Shown: one piece after another, positions 34,300 through 45,616 of the stretch
Position numbering within the stretch: the stretch's first letter is position 1
How the letters are laid out: the number at the start of each line of letters is the position of its first letter
The notes under the pieces: model-generated
Database searches by the model: none
Told to the model about the DNA's origin: nothing
What the model saw: the letters and a program-made list of their open reading frames with translations, nothing else
Program-made: the position numbers and the translations under genes
Assembly (NCBI RefSeq): GCF_029784155.1
Contig: NC_073691.1
Coordinates: forward strand, 19,682,006-19,746,005
Length of the DNA stretch: 64,000 bases
Direction of reading: 5' to 3'
DNA from: Uranotaenia lowii
Taxonomy: Eukaryota; Arthropoda; Insecta; Diptera; Culicidae

Positions 34300-36030
34300 T
34301 GTTTTGAGAAAGTTTTCTAATTTTTGCCACTATTAAGAAATTTTTAAAATGTCTTTTTCGACAATTTTGACAAGCAAGGCGAATTCGACAATTTTCTAAA
34401 TTTCAATTATTTTGACAATTAAGACCATTTTAACTCTTCGGGCATTTCGGCAAATTGGGGAATTTCGATAATTTTTTCAATTTAAACTATTTTGAATTTT
34501 GAAAACTTGAGACCATAATCATTTTAATATTTTCGAAGATTGGTACATTGAGTCATTTTTGTACTTCATGTCATTTATGTCGTTTTTGTTAAATTAGGGA
34601 GTTTTGAAAATTTAAAAAAATAAATTGTCAATTTAATAAAATTTGTCATTTTGAAAAAAATTTCGAAAATGTTGATGATCTGACAATTTTCTGACAACTT
34701 TTAATGCTCATTCAGTTACTTTTACATTTTTTTCCATATTATTATTATTTTTTAAACATATTTGCTTATTTTTTGGCCATTTGTAATTTTTTTTTTAAGT
34801 TTTGATATTTTTGTCATTTTTCGACATTTTTGTCAACTTTATTTATAACGATTTTTTTTCCGGTTTAGTCATTTTTGTCAATTTTATATTATTGTTAATT
34901 TTGTAATTTTGGCAGCAGTGTAGCTGTCAGTCAGCCAGCACCAACGCTTTTTCGTCAAAAAATCAGAAGTGAAAAGCAAGTGGCGACCCGGTTCGAAAAA
35001 TCGGACAAAATCGGCCAGAATTTGGTCCGTTCAACCCATAAATCTGTTCGAAAACAGACCAGGTAACGAACTAAATTCGGATCAATTCAGTGCCTTGGTA
35101 ACACAACTTTCATGGCGACCAGAAAACGCATTTTAAAGTTGTGATCCCAAGTTGAGCTAGGAATGGCCAAAAAAACACTTCTAAAGGCCAAAAAACGCAT
35201 TTTAAATTTGTGATTCCAAATTAAACTCAAAATGGCAAAAAAAAAACGCTTCTGAAGGCTGGAAAACGCATTTTAAAGTTGTAATCCCAAAACTAGCTCA
35301 AATTTTGATAATCTGACAATTTTTAATCAATATTGTATATTTTGAAGGTAATGTTCATTTAATTATTTTTTACATTTTTTCCATATTTTTAATAATTTTT
35401 TTATTTAGTCTATATTATATTTACTCAATTTTTGTCTATTTGAAAATTTGGTCCTTTTTTATTTTTTTTTATATTTTTGTCATTTTATGACAGTTTTGTC
35501 AACTTTATTTATTTTTCCTACGACCATTTTTTCCATTTTAGTCATTTATGTCATTTTTGTAAATTTTATACTTTTGTCAATTTTGTAATTTTGGCAACAG
35601 TGTAGCTGTCAGTCTGCCAAATCGAATGTTGCCAAAATCGAACGGTTTTTTTTTGTTAATTTTTTTTCTTTCATTTTTACAAAATAACTATGTTTATTGT
35701 CGATAATGTTATTTTTAGTCAATTTCCAACATTTTAGTCATTTTTTATCATTTTTTTGTTCAAAAAGTCAGAAGTAAAAAGCAAGTGGCAACCCGGATCG
35801 AAAAATCGGACAAAATCGGTCGGAATTTGGTCCGTTCAACTCGTAAATCGGTTCGAAAACAGACCAGGTAACGAACCGAATTCGGGCCAATTCAGTGCCC
35901 TTTGTGACACAACTTTCCTGACGACGATAAATTTTTGCGAGTTGGCTGTCAAAACAACCGGGTCGTTTCCAGACCGAAATCGGTAAGTTTTCCGACCAAA
36001 ATCTGACAGTTTTCAAGCCAAAATCGAACA
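34300..36030 (+). repeat. Duplicated block with TTTTTGTCATT array and conserved 200-bp core
   Basis: Two successive blocks each consist of a degenerate TTTTTGTCATTTTTG array followed by a conserved core. Core 1 is at about 34910-35120 and core 2 at about 35590-35930, offset by about 800 bp. The cores share GTGTAGCTGTCAGTC, AAGCAAGTGG, GGTCCGTTCAAC and GAAAACAGACCAGGTAACGA. The open frame inside core 2 is not coding by any recognised domain. Similarity is high enough to suggest segmental duplication of a local repeat. Confidence 0.65.
35121..35310 (+). repeat. Tandem repeat, period about 70 bp, three copies
   Basis: AAAACGCATTTTAAAGTTG starts at about 35123, 35192 and 35263, each copy followed by GTGATTCCAA-like and CTCAAAATGGC-like words. 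It sits inside the first duplicated block and is absent from the second. Confidence 0.75.
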
Positions 36031-36569
36031 AAAAGTAGCCCTGTTGTTTTTTCTGCTCGGTTGATTTGTTTGTTAATTTTCATTGGAAAAATTATCAAAA
36101 ACAGTTGCGGTCATCCAGAGCTCAGATTGAAAGTATTAGAGGCGATCGATCTTCGGGAGGTGCTGGAGAGGGATACCCAGGATGAAACAGCATTTCAGCT
36201 GAAATCGCCGGAAAAGGCCCTCCGACGAAGATAGTGTTTGGATGATTACCTGAAAAAAGGGTTTTAGCACAGTTATAACTTATTTATAATGAATAAACTC
36301 ATCTAAAATGCAATCGCTTTCGAAGTGTTGTACTAAACTTGTAAACAAATTTCTAGCAGTGACAACTGACAACTGGAAAAATAATGATAGCTTTGATCAT
36401 TCCATATTGAATAGTCTGCCAGCAATCGGTCTGAAGTTGGTTTCGTTCAACCAATTTTCCCAATTTGGTGAGCGGCGTAGGTAAGCGGAAAACAAAATCG
36501 CTGCCAGTTGAGCTTACAAAAAGTGCAGTGAAACCGGGACGCGTGACGCGACTATCGTCGCGATTAACA

Positions 36570-36985
36570 TCCGGTCAAGGGAAACTGATGGATCTTCAGA
36601 GGCTGATGAACTTCCTGGGTCTTCAGACACTTACAGATTTTCAGGACCAGATAGATAGACCTTTGTGACTTCACAGACCTTCAAAGAACTTAAAAACATT
36701 CAAGGCCTGATGCACTTCAGGAGGTCATGATATGATACATTTTAAGGAAGGTGGCATCAGTGCCTGATGTAACTTACGGATAAGTCCATCAAACCTCAAG
36801 GTCTACTGCTTGAATAAACTTTTGGATATGAAGGATCTCAAAAGCCTGACGAATTTTTCATGGACTTTCAAGGTCTGACGAGTCTTCAGGGTCCAACGGA
36901 GCTTCAGAGCCTAAAGACCTTCAAGGCCTGACAAACATTCACAGGCTGAGGGTTTACAAGGTCTGACGAATCTCTTAGATGGAAC
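36570..36985 (+). repeat. Degenerate CTTCAAGGCCTGACGA array
   Basis: Words of the type CTTCAAGGCCTGA, CTTCAGGGTCCAA and CTTTCAAGGTCTGACGA recur about every 20-28 bp. The array is too diverged to define one unit and holds no long frame. Confidence 0.55.
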
Positions 36986-39668
36986 GTTATGATCCCCCTT
37001 CAAATGATCGCCGCATTTGAAGTGCAAATTTCAAAATAGTACTGGCTCTTCTCTAGCTAGGTACCAGTTTTGAGCTAGATCAAAGCAATCCGACCGTTGT
37101 TCTAGAGCACGCATGCTCAGTCAAGTCAGGCCGACCGCATAGGCGACCTTGCCGTGCCGTTGCTGTCGTCGTCTCGTCGCCAGAGGGTGTGTCCGCAAGA
37201 TTCGCTGGGTTCTGTTTCCTCTGCTAAGCGCCGCCAGCTCGGATGGATGGCGCCTAAGGGCTACTATCAGCGTAGCGACCCTTTTCCAAAAGTCAAATGC
37301 TCAGCTAATGATGGGCTAATTATACAGAGAAGACACCTAAGAAGCACTTTGAAAGTAAACCGACATCCGAAAGGTGGGGTTTTTTTTTGTCAAAAAAGGA
37401 TATGAACGCCGGTCGAGGAGAAAAAGAATCAGGCGGCGACGGCGGCCAGCCTGCGGCGGCAAAATGTTGTTTTATATATGCGCACACGATGACTAGTAGG
37501 TGTTGAGAAGTGCCGCAATTAATTATCCCACAAAGTGGCATCATCCTAGTGGGCGAGAGAACTGAACTGCGAAACAGATCAGTGCAGATCCTTGCTTTGC
37601 GGCTTGCTTGCTTAGGGTCGTTGCGACCTTTCCAGGCATTAGGTTGAATGATATTTTGCAGGTTTTTTCCTTTGCTGTTGTGAGTTGCTCTTTTTATTTG
37701 TGATCCCTCCCGGCAGAGATAAAATTTACCTGGCGGATGTTGGTTTCTCCGGACAAGGGACAGGAGTCAGTCTCTTTCCGCTTCGAAACTTATTTGTTGG
37801 AACTTGGCGTTGGTTTTTTGTTTCCTTTGTTCGTAAAGTTTGTTTTCGATGGCGCTTGAGCTCGGTTCATTCATGAGATTTTTTACAACTTCAGTCAGAC
37901 AGGGTGTTAATGAGCGATGATACTCCAGAATGATTTGGCTGAGCTTTAACGAATTTTGATTTTCCTTTTTTCTGGTTGTCGAATGTCGACCCGTTTCGCC
38001 TTTATCGCTTTTCATTATTTTCGTATCCTACCACTCACGTACGTGGCATTCTCACGGTATCTTTCAATCAAATATTTGTTTGACTGTACCAAATTTTGAT
38101 TATTGTCAAAGAACTTTGAAGTTTCAACACTTGTAGGGTTTCAATCAAAGTTACCTTCGACCATTCCCAGTAGAAAACAAAAATCAATCGAGCCTTCCGG
38201 TTTCTTGTTTAAAGCAAACACACTCAGAAAAATGTTAATGATACAACCAGTGGGAAAATTTATAGTTTTAATGAAGTCAGAACCGGCAGCCAAGAAATTC
38301 CCTACACAGAAAAAGCCGACTAACCGGTTCTGTTCAATCGATGTGTAAACTCTCAATAACCGAACAGAAGAAAGGAAGGAAGCATCGATCGGAAGTGATT
38401 TTCCGATTCTGATGGCCCGCAAACTGGCCGGGTTTGATCACTACCAGAGGAGGAACGAACAAACGATATCTCCCGTTTCTAAGCTTTTTGAAAAATATTC
38501 CCTATCGTTGATTCAAAGCGGAAGCAGCGCCGTCGAGCCACAGAAATCTTTCTATTTCATCGAGTTTAATTTGATTGGATAATTAGACCACTTACCACCC
38601 CATTCATCTGCAGATCATCATCTTTCATCTCTCCATCCATTCATCCATCTATCCATCAGCTTGAGATAGTGGTCCAGTCTTCTATGTTTCGAGCTCAATC
38701 GGAACCGCCAGACCATTGCGATTGAGAGGATCAGCAGAAGAGCAACAGCCGCCAGAGCAGCCATTTCGGGAACCCAGAACCACAGAAAGGCCTTCGAGCC
38801 CGCCGGGGTTCGTAATGATGTTCTTCAGCGCGGTTTTCCTTCAAGGTCGAATGTCGAAAAAATTGAATTAGATACAAAAAGTAATTTTACACCATTCAAC
38901 CAAACGAACTAAACTCTTCCGGTTCGGTTTTTTTTTTCTGCCGAGATCGAGAGAGCCGCACATTCCGTTGAACTATGGAATGTATGCATGTTGTATAGTT
39001 TAATAGCTCACCGAGATGAGCTAATTCAACCACATTGCGACGACCGAATTGGCACGACTTTAATCCCCGAACCAGGCCTAATTCATATTTCACAATGCGA
39101 GTCCCTCCATAAAAGGTGACAACGCCATTAGGAACCTCTTAAACATTTCCGCTCACGCTTTGTCTCTCTCGAATCCGACTTGTCATCCTGCCTGTTGTGG
39201 TGGACCGCGGTGTTTATAAACCTATAAGCCAATTCGACTGGAAGGAGGCAACTTTCCTGGTGAAAATGCTTGCGGTGGTACAAATTATCGGCAAATTCCC
39301 GGCGAAATGCACATAACTCTCTACGCGTTCTGGATCCGGCCGGGTGTTCGTTCGGGTGGAGCTGGTTCTAGGGTGACCGAATGGATGAAAACTCGCAGCC
39401 TTAAGTCCGAATGGATCAGAACTTTGATGACAAAAAACAAATACATTTTTCAATATACCAAGATTTTTTAAGTAATCATGACGACTACACAGCATAAGCA
39501 TGGACACAGCCAGATCTTGAAAGGATCCCGATGAGTAGCAAAAATACATTTACTACTCCCCTTTACTGGGCCGGGCCTACCGTGGAGTAGTACTGAGCTC
39601 ATAAGGTCGTCCTTCTGTGGATGGAAATGAGGTTTATATTTGCACTGAAATTCAAAACTTTAAGATAC
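36986..39668. other. No gene recognised
   Basis: The part at 37080-37330 is more G+C-rich and has an 83-codon plus-strand frame with no known domain. (ATCC)n-like bases occur near 38630-38660. No element ends were found. Confidence 0.45.
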
Positions 39669-39670
39669 TA

Positions 39671-40905
39671 AAGGGTGATACGGTCAAAATTTGGTCAAGG
39701 GAAAACGCGTGTAAATAGGTGAAATCGTTTATTTAAAAAATCAAGTTATGCTTCCGCTTTTCCAAATCCGAATTGCCGGGCCTTACGCTTAACCCCTGCC
39801 ATCAGATTTTGTACAGCTACCTTGTCCACCTTCTTTGCCGCAGAAAGCCAGTTTGCCTTGACCTGCTGCTTGTCTTTAGCAGTTTTTTGGTCTTCTTTAG
39901 GTTCCGCTTGACAATAGCCCAGTATTTCTCAATTGGGCGGAGCTCCGGCGTGTTGGGAGGGTTCTTGTCCTTCGGAACCACCTGCACGTTGTTGGCGGCC
40001 TACCACTCCATGGCCTTTTTACCGTAATGGCAAGATGCCAAATCCGGCCAAAACAGTACGGAACAACCGTGTTTCTTCAGGAAAGGCAGCAGACGTTTAT
40101 TCAAACACTCTTTCACGTAAATTTCTTGGTTGACAGTCCCGGAAGCTATGAAAATGCTGCTTTTCAAGCCACAGGTACAGATGGCTTGCCAAACCAGATA
40201 TTTCTTCGCGAACTTTGACAGTTTCATGTGCTTGAAAATATCTGCTACCTTTCCCCTTCCTTTTGCCGTATAAAACTCCTGTCTCGGAAGCTGCTTGTAG
40301 TCGGCTTTGACGTAGGTTTCGTCGTCCATTACCACGCAGTTAAACTTCGTCAGCATCGTCGTGTACAGCCTCCGGAATGGCGCTTTGGCCGTCGTATTTT
40401 GTCATTGCGATTTGGAGTCATAACCTTCTTGTAAGTCATAGTCCGGCTCGTTTTTTGGCTCGATGTAGACGATACACCCAGCTTATTTGCAGCATCTCGG
40501 AGAGAGAGGTTAGGGTTTCGCTTGAAACTACCGGCAACTCTCTTTGTCGTCTCAGCGGCTTCCGGTTTTCGATTTCCTCCCGATCCAGACTTCCTGGCTG
40601 TTGACAAACGTTCCCCAAACACTTTAATTACATTTGTAACAGTTGATTTGGCAACTTTTAGCGATTTTGCCAGCTTAGCGTGCGAGTAGCTCGGATTTTT
40701 GCGATGCGCTAGCAAAATTTTGATACGCTGCTCTTCTTCCTTGGACGGCATTTTGACAACTGAAGAGTGAATTCCAAAATTAAAATAGGAGCAACATTCT
40801 ACACACATACACCTTCAAAATGAGGGGTGTTCAGATTTTTTAAATGCAAAATTTGAAAGAAATACGTCAAGTCTATATTGACCAAATTTTGACCGTATCA
40901 CCCTT
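39671..40905 (-). mobile_element. DD37E mariner, nearly complete, with perfect TIRs
   Basis: The two ends are perfect 28-bp inverted repeats starting AAGGGTGATACGGTCAAAAT, and TA flanks both sides (39669-39670 and 40906-40907). At 1235 bp the size is normal for a mariner. It sits within a few bases of the 3' tail of the RTE fragment at 40911-41350, so it probably inserted at a TA in that tail. TIR identity suggests a fairly recent insertion. Confidence 0.9.
39746..40751 (-). pseudogene. DD37E mariner transposase, one stop and one frameshift
   Basis: Starting at the ATG at 40751 (MPSKEEEQ), the N-terminus has two HTH-like stretches (SHAKLAKSLKVAKSTVTNVI and LSLRDAANKLGVS). The catalytic domain follows: CVVMDDETYVKADYKQLP (first D), FWPDLASCHYGK (second D) and PELRPIEKYW (E), with 37 residues between the second D and the E. 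The frame shifts near 40350-40400 and an amber stop lies at MEW-stop, 14 residues after the second D. The end KAEA-stop at 39746 looks natural. About 335 residues in all, typical of the family. All three catalytic residues survive, but a full protein cannot be made. Confidence 0.9.
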
Positions 40906-40910
40906 TAGCT

Positions 40911-41350
40911 AAGAGTCCTGCGCCGATTGACCGAAGCATAGGGCTGAACTAAAAGATCTCCACTGCTGGCGATCCGGAGCCAGCGTCTTCACTTGCTGCT
41001 ATCCAAGGGTCTCATCAACTGTGCGGATTTCAGCAGCTAGACTACGCTGCCAAGAGCTTCTGAGCCCGCCTCTTCTTCGATGCCCATCTGGATTCCAGTC
41101 AAGTGCCTCTTTGCAAATCTCGTTTTCATCTCTTAGCAGCGTGTGCCCAATCCATCTCCGCTTACTTTCCGGATTCTCGATTTCTAGCGCCTTTTGATTA
41201 CACCGGCGATGTGGTTCCACGTTTGGAATCCAGTTGCCAGGCCACCAAGCGCGGATGATGTTCCGCAGGCCGCGATTCACAAAAACTTTCAGTTTTCGCG
41301 TCGTCACCGCATATGTGCACTAAGTTCCGCACCCGTACAACAACACGGAA
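40911..41350 (-). pseudogene. RTE LINE 3' fragment, copy B
   Basis: The minus strand reads TTRKLKVFVNRGLRNIIRAW, NWIPNVEPHRRCNQKALEIE and RRWIGHTLLRDENEICKEAL, collinear with the C-terminus of the RTE elements at 22.3 and 61.1 kb. It breaks off at about 41350, after the words matching LLYGCET. The protein frame is damaged by a few changes. The 3' tail meets the mariner at 40905. Confidence 0.8.
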
Positions 41351-42299
41351 TTGACGTTTGAGACAATATTTTTGTGTTAAAAACAAACGAGTGAAAAACG
41401 TGCCGACTAAAATGACAAGTCCGGTCTCCAGCAAGGCCTGCTGCTGTCGCACAAATGTACGAGTTCGCATAATTGTCGCAGTCATGTGTGCGCAGTCCAA
41501 TCTAGTGTGCTGCGGTTAATAAAATAACAACAAACGTGTTTAAGAAATCAAAATTCTAATGAGTTAATTTCAACCACTACCAAATGCCGAAGAAATAATT
41601 TCACTAATGTGTTTCTGCTTTGCAGGATAAACTGTGAAACACATGAAATCACACGGGGGCAAAAGTACGAATGATATACGGGGTTAACCGAATCAAATCT
41701 GAACGAAAATTGTATACTATTTTTTTGAAAATGCTCTGACAATCATCAGATACACTTTAAGAATACACAAAAACGCTCAAACTTCTATAACAATAAAAAC
41801 TTGTTCTAGTCTCTCAGTGAGAAAACAAAAAAAGTCGTTATAGTAAGAAAATCAGATTTCAGTCATATTTCCCTTTGGGATTGATCAATTTTTCACGTAA
41901 TTTGAATGAAGATGTAATGCAGTTTGATAAAGTATTAAAGGTCAAATGACAAATTCTTGAGTACTAGAGAAAAAATCCTTTAAAACCTGTTTGAATACCA
42001 GAAATCGATTAAAAAGGCAGTTATCTATTCACATAGTTCGTAGAGGCATTATTATTCAATTTTATAAAATAAATTTTATAAAATAATCTTATTTTGTAGA
42101 AATGCTTAAGTGGTTCTATTGTTATTTCGCACCCTTTTTTACTTTTTTGGTCCTCAACGCCAATTGCTTCATCTAAAAAAAAGTAATCTTATGTATGCTT
42201 GATTAATCCGTTAATCAATTTAAAACAAATTGTATTTAGAAGAAAATTTGTACGATTGTCGTTCATATTTCAACAAGAAAAACACATAGTGGTAGTATT
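41351..42299. other. Unassigned AT-rich interval
   Basis: No coding content or element ends recognised. Confidence 0.5.
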
Positions 42300-42308
42300 C
42301 TTGTTTCG

Positions 42309-43300
42309 CTCACTGTATGAGAAGTGAGACATGATACATGAAACCGGAGACTTGAAACCTGAGATTTGAGATATGTAAGATCTTAAAATTGAGGAATAAA
42401 CGATGGGACCTAAGATTTGAGAATGGAACCTCATACACGAGTCCTCAGACCTGAGGCTTGAGACTTGAGATCTGAGATTCCATACATTTGACATAGATGT
42501 GAGACGTGAGACATGAGACATAAGATATGATAGGAAAGACATGAAACCAGTCTCATGTCTCAGTTTCCAAATCACACTTCTCAACATTCATGTTCCACGT
42601 CTCAGTTTTCACGTTTAATTTTTAATTTTTCTTGTGTAACATCTTACGTCGCACGTTTCACTTCTCACGTCGCACTTCTCATGTCCCGCGTTTCACGTTA
42701 AACTTTTCACGTTTCACATCTTACGTTTCACCTCTCACGTTTCACCTCTTATTTCTTTCCTCTTACGTCACATTTTCAGCCCTTACGTCCCACTTCTCAC
42801 GTCTCATTTCTCTCGTCTAACGGCTCACTTTTAATTTTCACTCCTCACCTTCTCACGTCTAACATCTCCACATTAAACTTCGCGCGTTTCACGCCTCACG
42901 TCTCACGTAATATGTCTCACTTCTCACGACTCAAATCTCACGTCTCACATCTCACGTCCCATTTTTCACTTTCTTGTCTCTCGTGTCACGCATCATTTCA
43001 CACTTTTTACGTCTCATTCCTCACGTCTTACTTCTCAAGTGCTGCGTCTCAGGTCTCACGTCCCACTTCTCACGTCAAACTTCTTACGTTTCATATCTCA
43101 CTTCTGACTTCTCACTTCTCATGTCTCGTTGTTTATTTCTTGTGTCTTCTGGCTCACTTTTCGTTTTTCACGTCTCACTTCTAAAGTGCTGCGTCTTACT
43201 TATCACATCTCTCACTTGAAGGCTGGTATCATTCTTCACGCTTACTTTCCTCACATCTCACTTGTTTGGTGTTATGCTTCAGATCTCATGTCTAAGTTCT
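42309..43300. repeat. Strand-switching GAGAC / CTCACGTCT array
   Basis: From 42309 to about 42545 the sequence is built from GAGACTTGAGAT-like words. From about 42546 to 43300 it is built from the complementary type, TCTCACGTCTCACTTCTCACG, with a spacing of roughly 10 bp. The switch at about 42545 makes a large imperfect inverted structure with unequal arms (about 240 and 750 bp). Serine-rich frames on the plus strand are composition artefacts. Confidence 0.7.
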
Positions 43301-45616
43301 CAATATTGATTCTGAATTATGCCCCAATAAAAATTCGCACCTTTGTTGATTTGTTGGTATTGAATCGAAGTTTTGGTGATGTCAGATTTAAAATTGGAAC
43401 ATCATAGTCAAAAGTCTCGTATTTTTTGACCCTTCACAAATTTTAGGGGTTTTTAATTTATTTTTGGAAAAATAGGTAGTTGGCATTTTGGCATCATCAG
43501 TGAAAAAATGTGATTTTTACTTATTCACTCTGATTTCGCAAAACGCGCCCCACTAATTGAGCTGTCTGATTTACCACTGATTAGGAGGTACATTTTTAAA
43601 AACGTTGAATATTTTTTCGGAAAGATTTTTTATGGTAAAAAGCGGTATGGTTGGACTCAGTAAGAATAAGAATTCATTGTGTGCATAGGAGTATCTTTAT
43701 CCTATGCTAGCAAAATGAATAATATACAATTTTCGGCATTGTATGACTAAAGTAGGCTCTAGGTCCAAAGTAGGAGCACTCACCCTATCTACCGTTTGGC
43801 ATCATCATTCCATCCGCTTGGAAGAAAAAAAAGCGATAGTGACTTCGACGCCTGAAAAGCCGACTAACTCGATCGTATTCTTAGAAAAGCGAACTCCTGA
43901 ACTCCTGGTTTAAGGCGTCAGTCTGATTTTTATGGTCACTCTATCAGTTTCGCACTTCATTCTTATAACTCCACTATATCACTCCACAACACCCCGGGGT
44001 CGCTTCGAGTTCCCCCATTCCGACATCCAAACGGGAAGGAAACGGACGGGAAGCCAGCACAGCCGACTCATGGATTTATGGCCCAAATTTCAATAATATA
44101 CTAATATAGTCGAGTTTAAACTGATAACCGGAAAATATATTGAGTCGCGTATTTCGTCCGACTCCTCTCCTTCTTTGAGGGACCAAAACCGGGCCGAGAA
44201 TAACAACAACAACCGAAAGTAAGAGGAGAGAGGAACAAAAAAAAACAAATCAGTAAAGCTTTTAAGAGCTGATCGTGATTTTGGAGTGGCGACCTACGAC
44301 GAAAGCTGAAAGGCGGTGGAGGCGCACGACGACGATCGGATCGGATCGAGATCGGACCATTTAGTTTATGAACAAAGGCTAAACAAACATTTTATGCTAA
44401 TAAAATTAATAAAAAGTCAATTATAATAAATTAGTGAACGTGTCAAAGCATTTTGTTAAGTTAAAAATGGTCGTAAATTTAAGGAGAGACCCCAACCAAA
44501 CATCTTTCAAACGGAGTGTGATGTGTGTGTGGAATGTGTCGGGTGCGGTTGATCGAAGCAGGCTGTTTTATTTTTTCGTTTGAAGTTTGACGGCGCGACC
44601 GGCCGGTCGTGCTGTTGCCATTAGTAACGATCCATCGAGGAATCGGGAATCGTTTTTGAAGACAGCAATAGGACAGACGACCGACCGAGGAAGATACTTC
44701 GAAACGTTGACTGTTCGGTATGGTGCCTTATGGGGGCGCTTTCGGTCAAATGGCCTCGTGCCTTCTCGACCGTCGTCGTCGTCGTCCTTTTGTTTCTGGA
44801 TCCTTCTGGAGGAAGAGTGTTAAAAGGTAAACAGCGAAGGAGAACCGAGGTGAGGTGTTGAAAAACATACACAATCCATTTGACGTTCGAGAAAGAGGCT
44901 GGTTGGGATTTGTGAGTGGGATTCATTCACGAGTTTTCAAATTTTTGCTGTGAGCACCAGACGCAGGAGGATTTGTGGAGACCAGATTGGGAGGGGAGTG
45001 GATGTGGTGTGATACAAGTGGACCATTGGGTGTTCGATATCGGAAAAAGAAATTTAATAAATTAAATCGTTTATCGCTTAATATGTTGGCCGAGTGGCTC
45101 TCGGAGTCTGCGAAGAAAAAGACAACGATGACGACCACGACGACTCCTTGCATTTCTGTGGAAACACACGCGCTGACGAGAAACATGTGTATAATGTGGC
45201 ATGTAATAGTTGAGCTCGTTATCAGCGAGGTTCGATCTTTAAAAAATGGCTCGCGTGCGCTTTAAAATGAGCAAACTACAACCGGAAAGATGCATATTGA
45301 AAATTGTCTCCTACCCTGTGAAACAGATCTCATGAATCCGTATAATTTCGATGACTATATTTATTATTTTGATTGTTCAAAATAATAATTTTCTTAGATG
45401 AATCCGGCTCGAAGGACCCACAAAGATAGAAAAGACTGCAGTGATTCAAGTCGATATGTTCAAATCTTAGAATTTTGCTAAGAAATATGAATTTTCGAAA
45501 TCTAACATAAATTCAAATTTAATAATTTAAAAAAGATCGTTAGAATGATCCCGCTCGAAGGACCAACTCCGCAGTGTCAGCTAAAGATAGTCAGTTCTAT
45601 GATTAACGTTTCAAGT
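43301..45616. other. No gene recognised
   Basis: Mixed composition, with a more G+C-rich part at 44250-44850 that includes a (CGT)n run near 44770. Overlapping 60-100 codon frames on both strands at 44587-45265 show no known domain. Could contain regulatory or untranslated sequence of a host gene, but nothing supports a specific call. Confidence 0.45.

Noticed and set aside
36120..36228. Short plus-strand exon-like frame (ELRLKVLEAIDLREVLERD)
   Set aside because: About 39 codons without splice signals, start or known domain.
42632..43407. Serine/histidine-rich overlapping frames
   Set aside because: By-products of the CTCACGTCT array; no frame is favoured.
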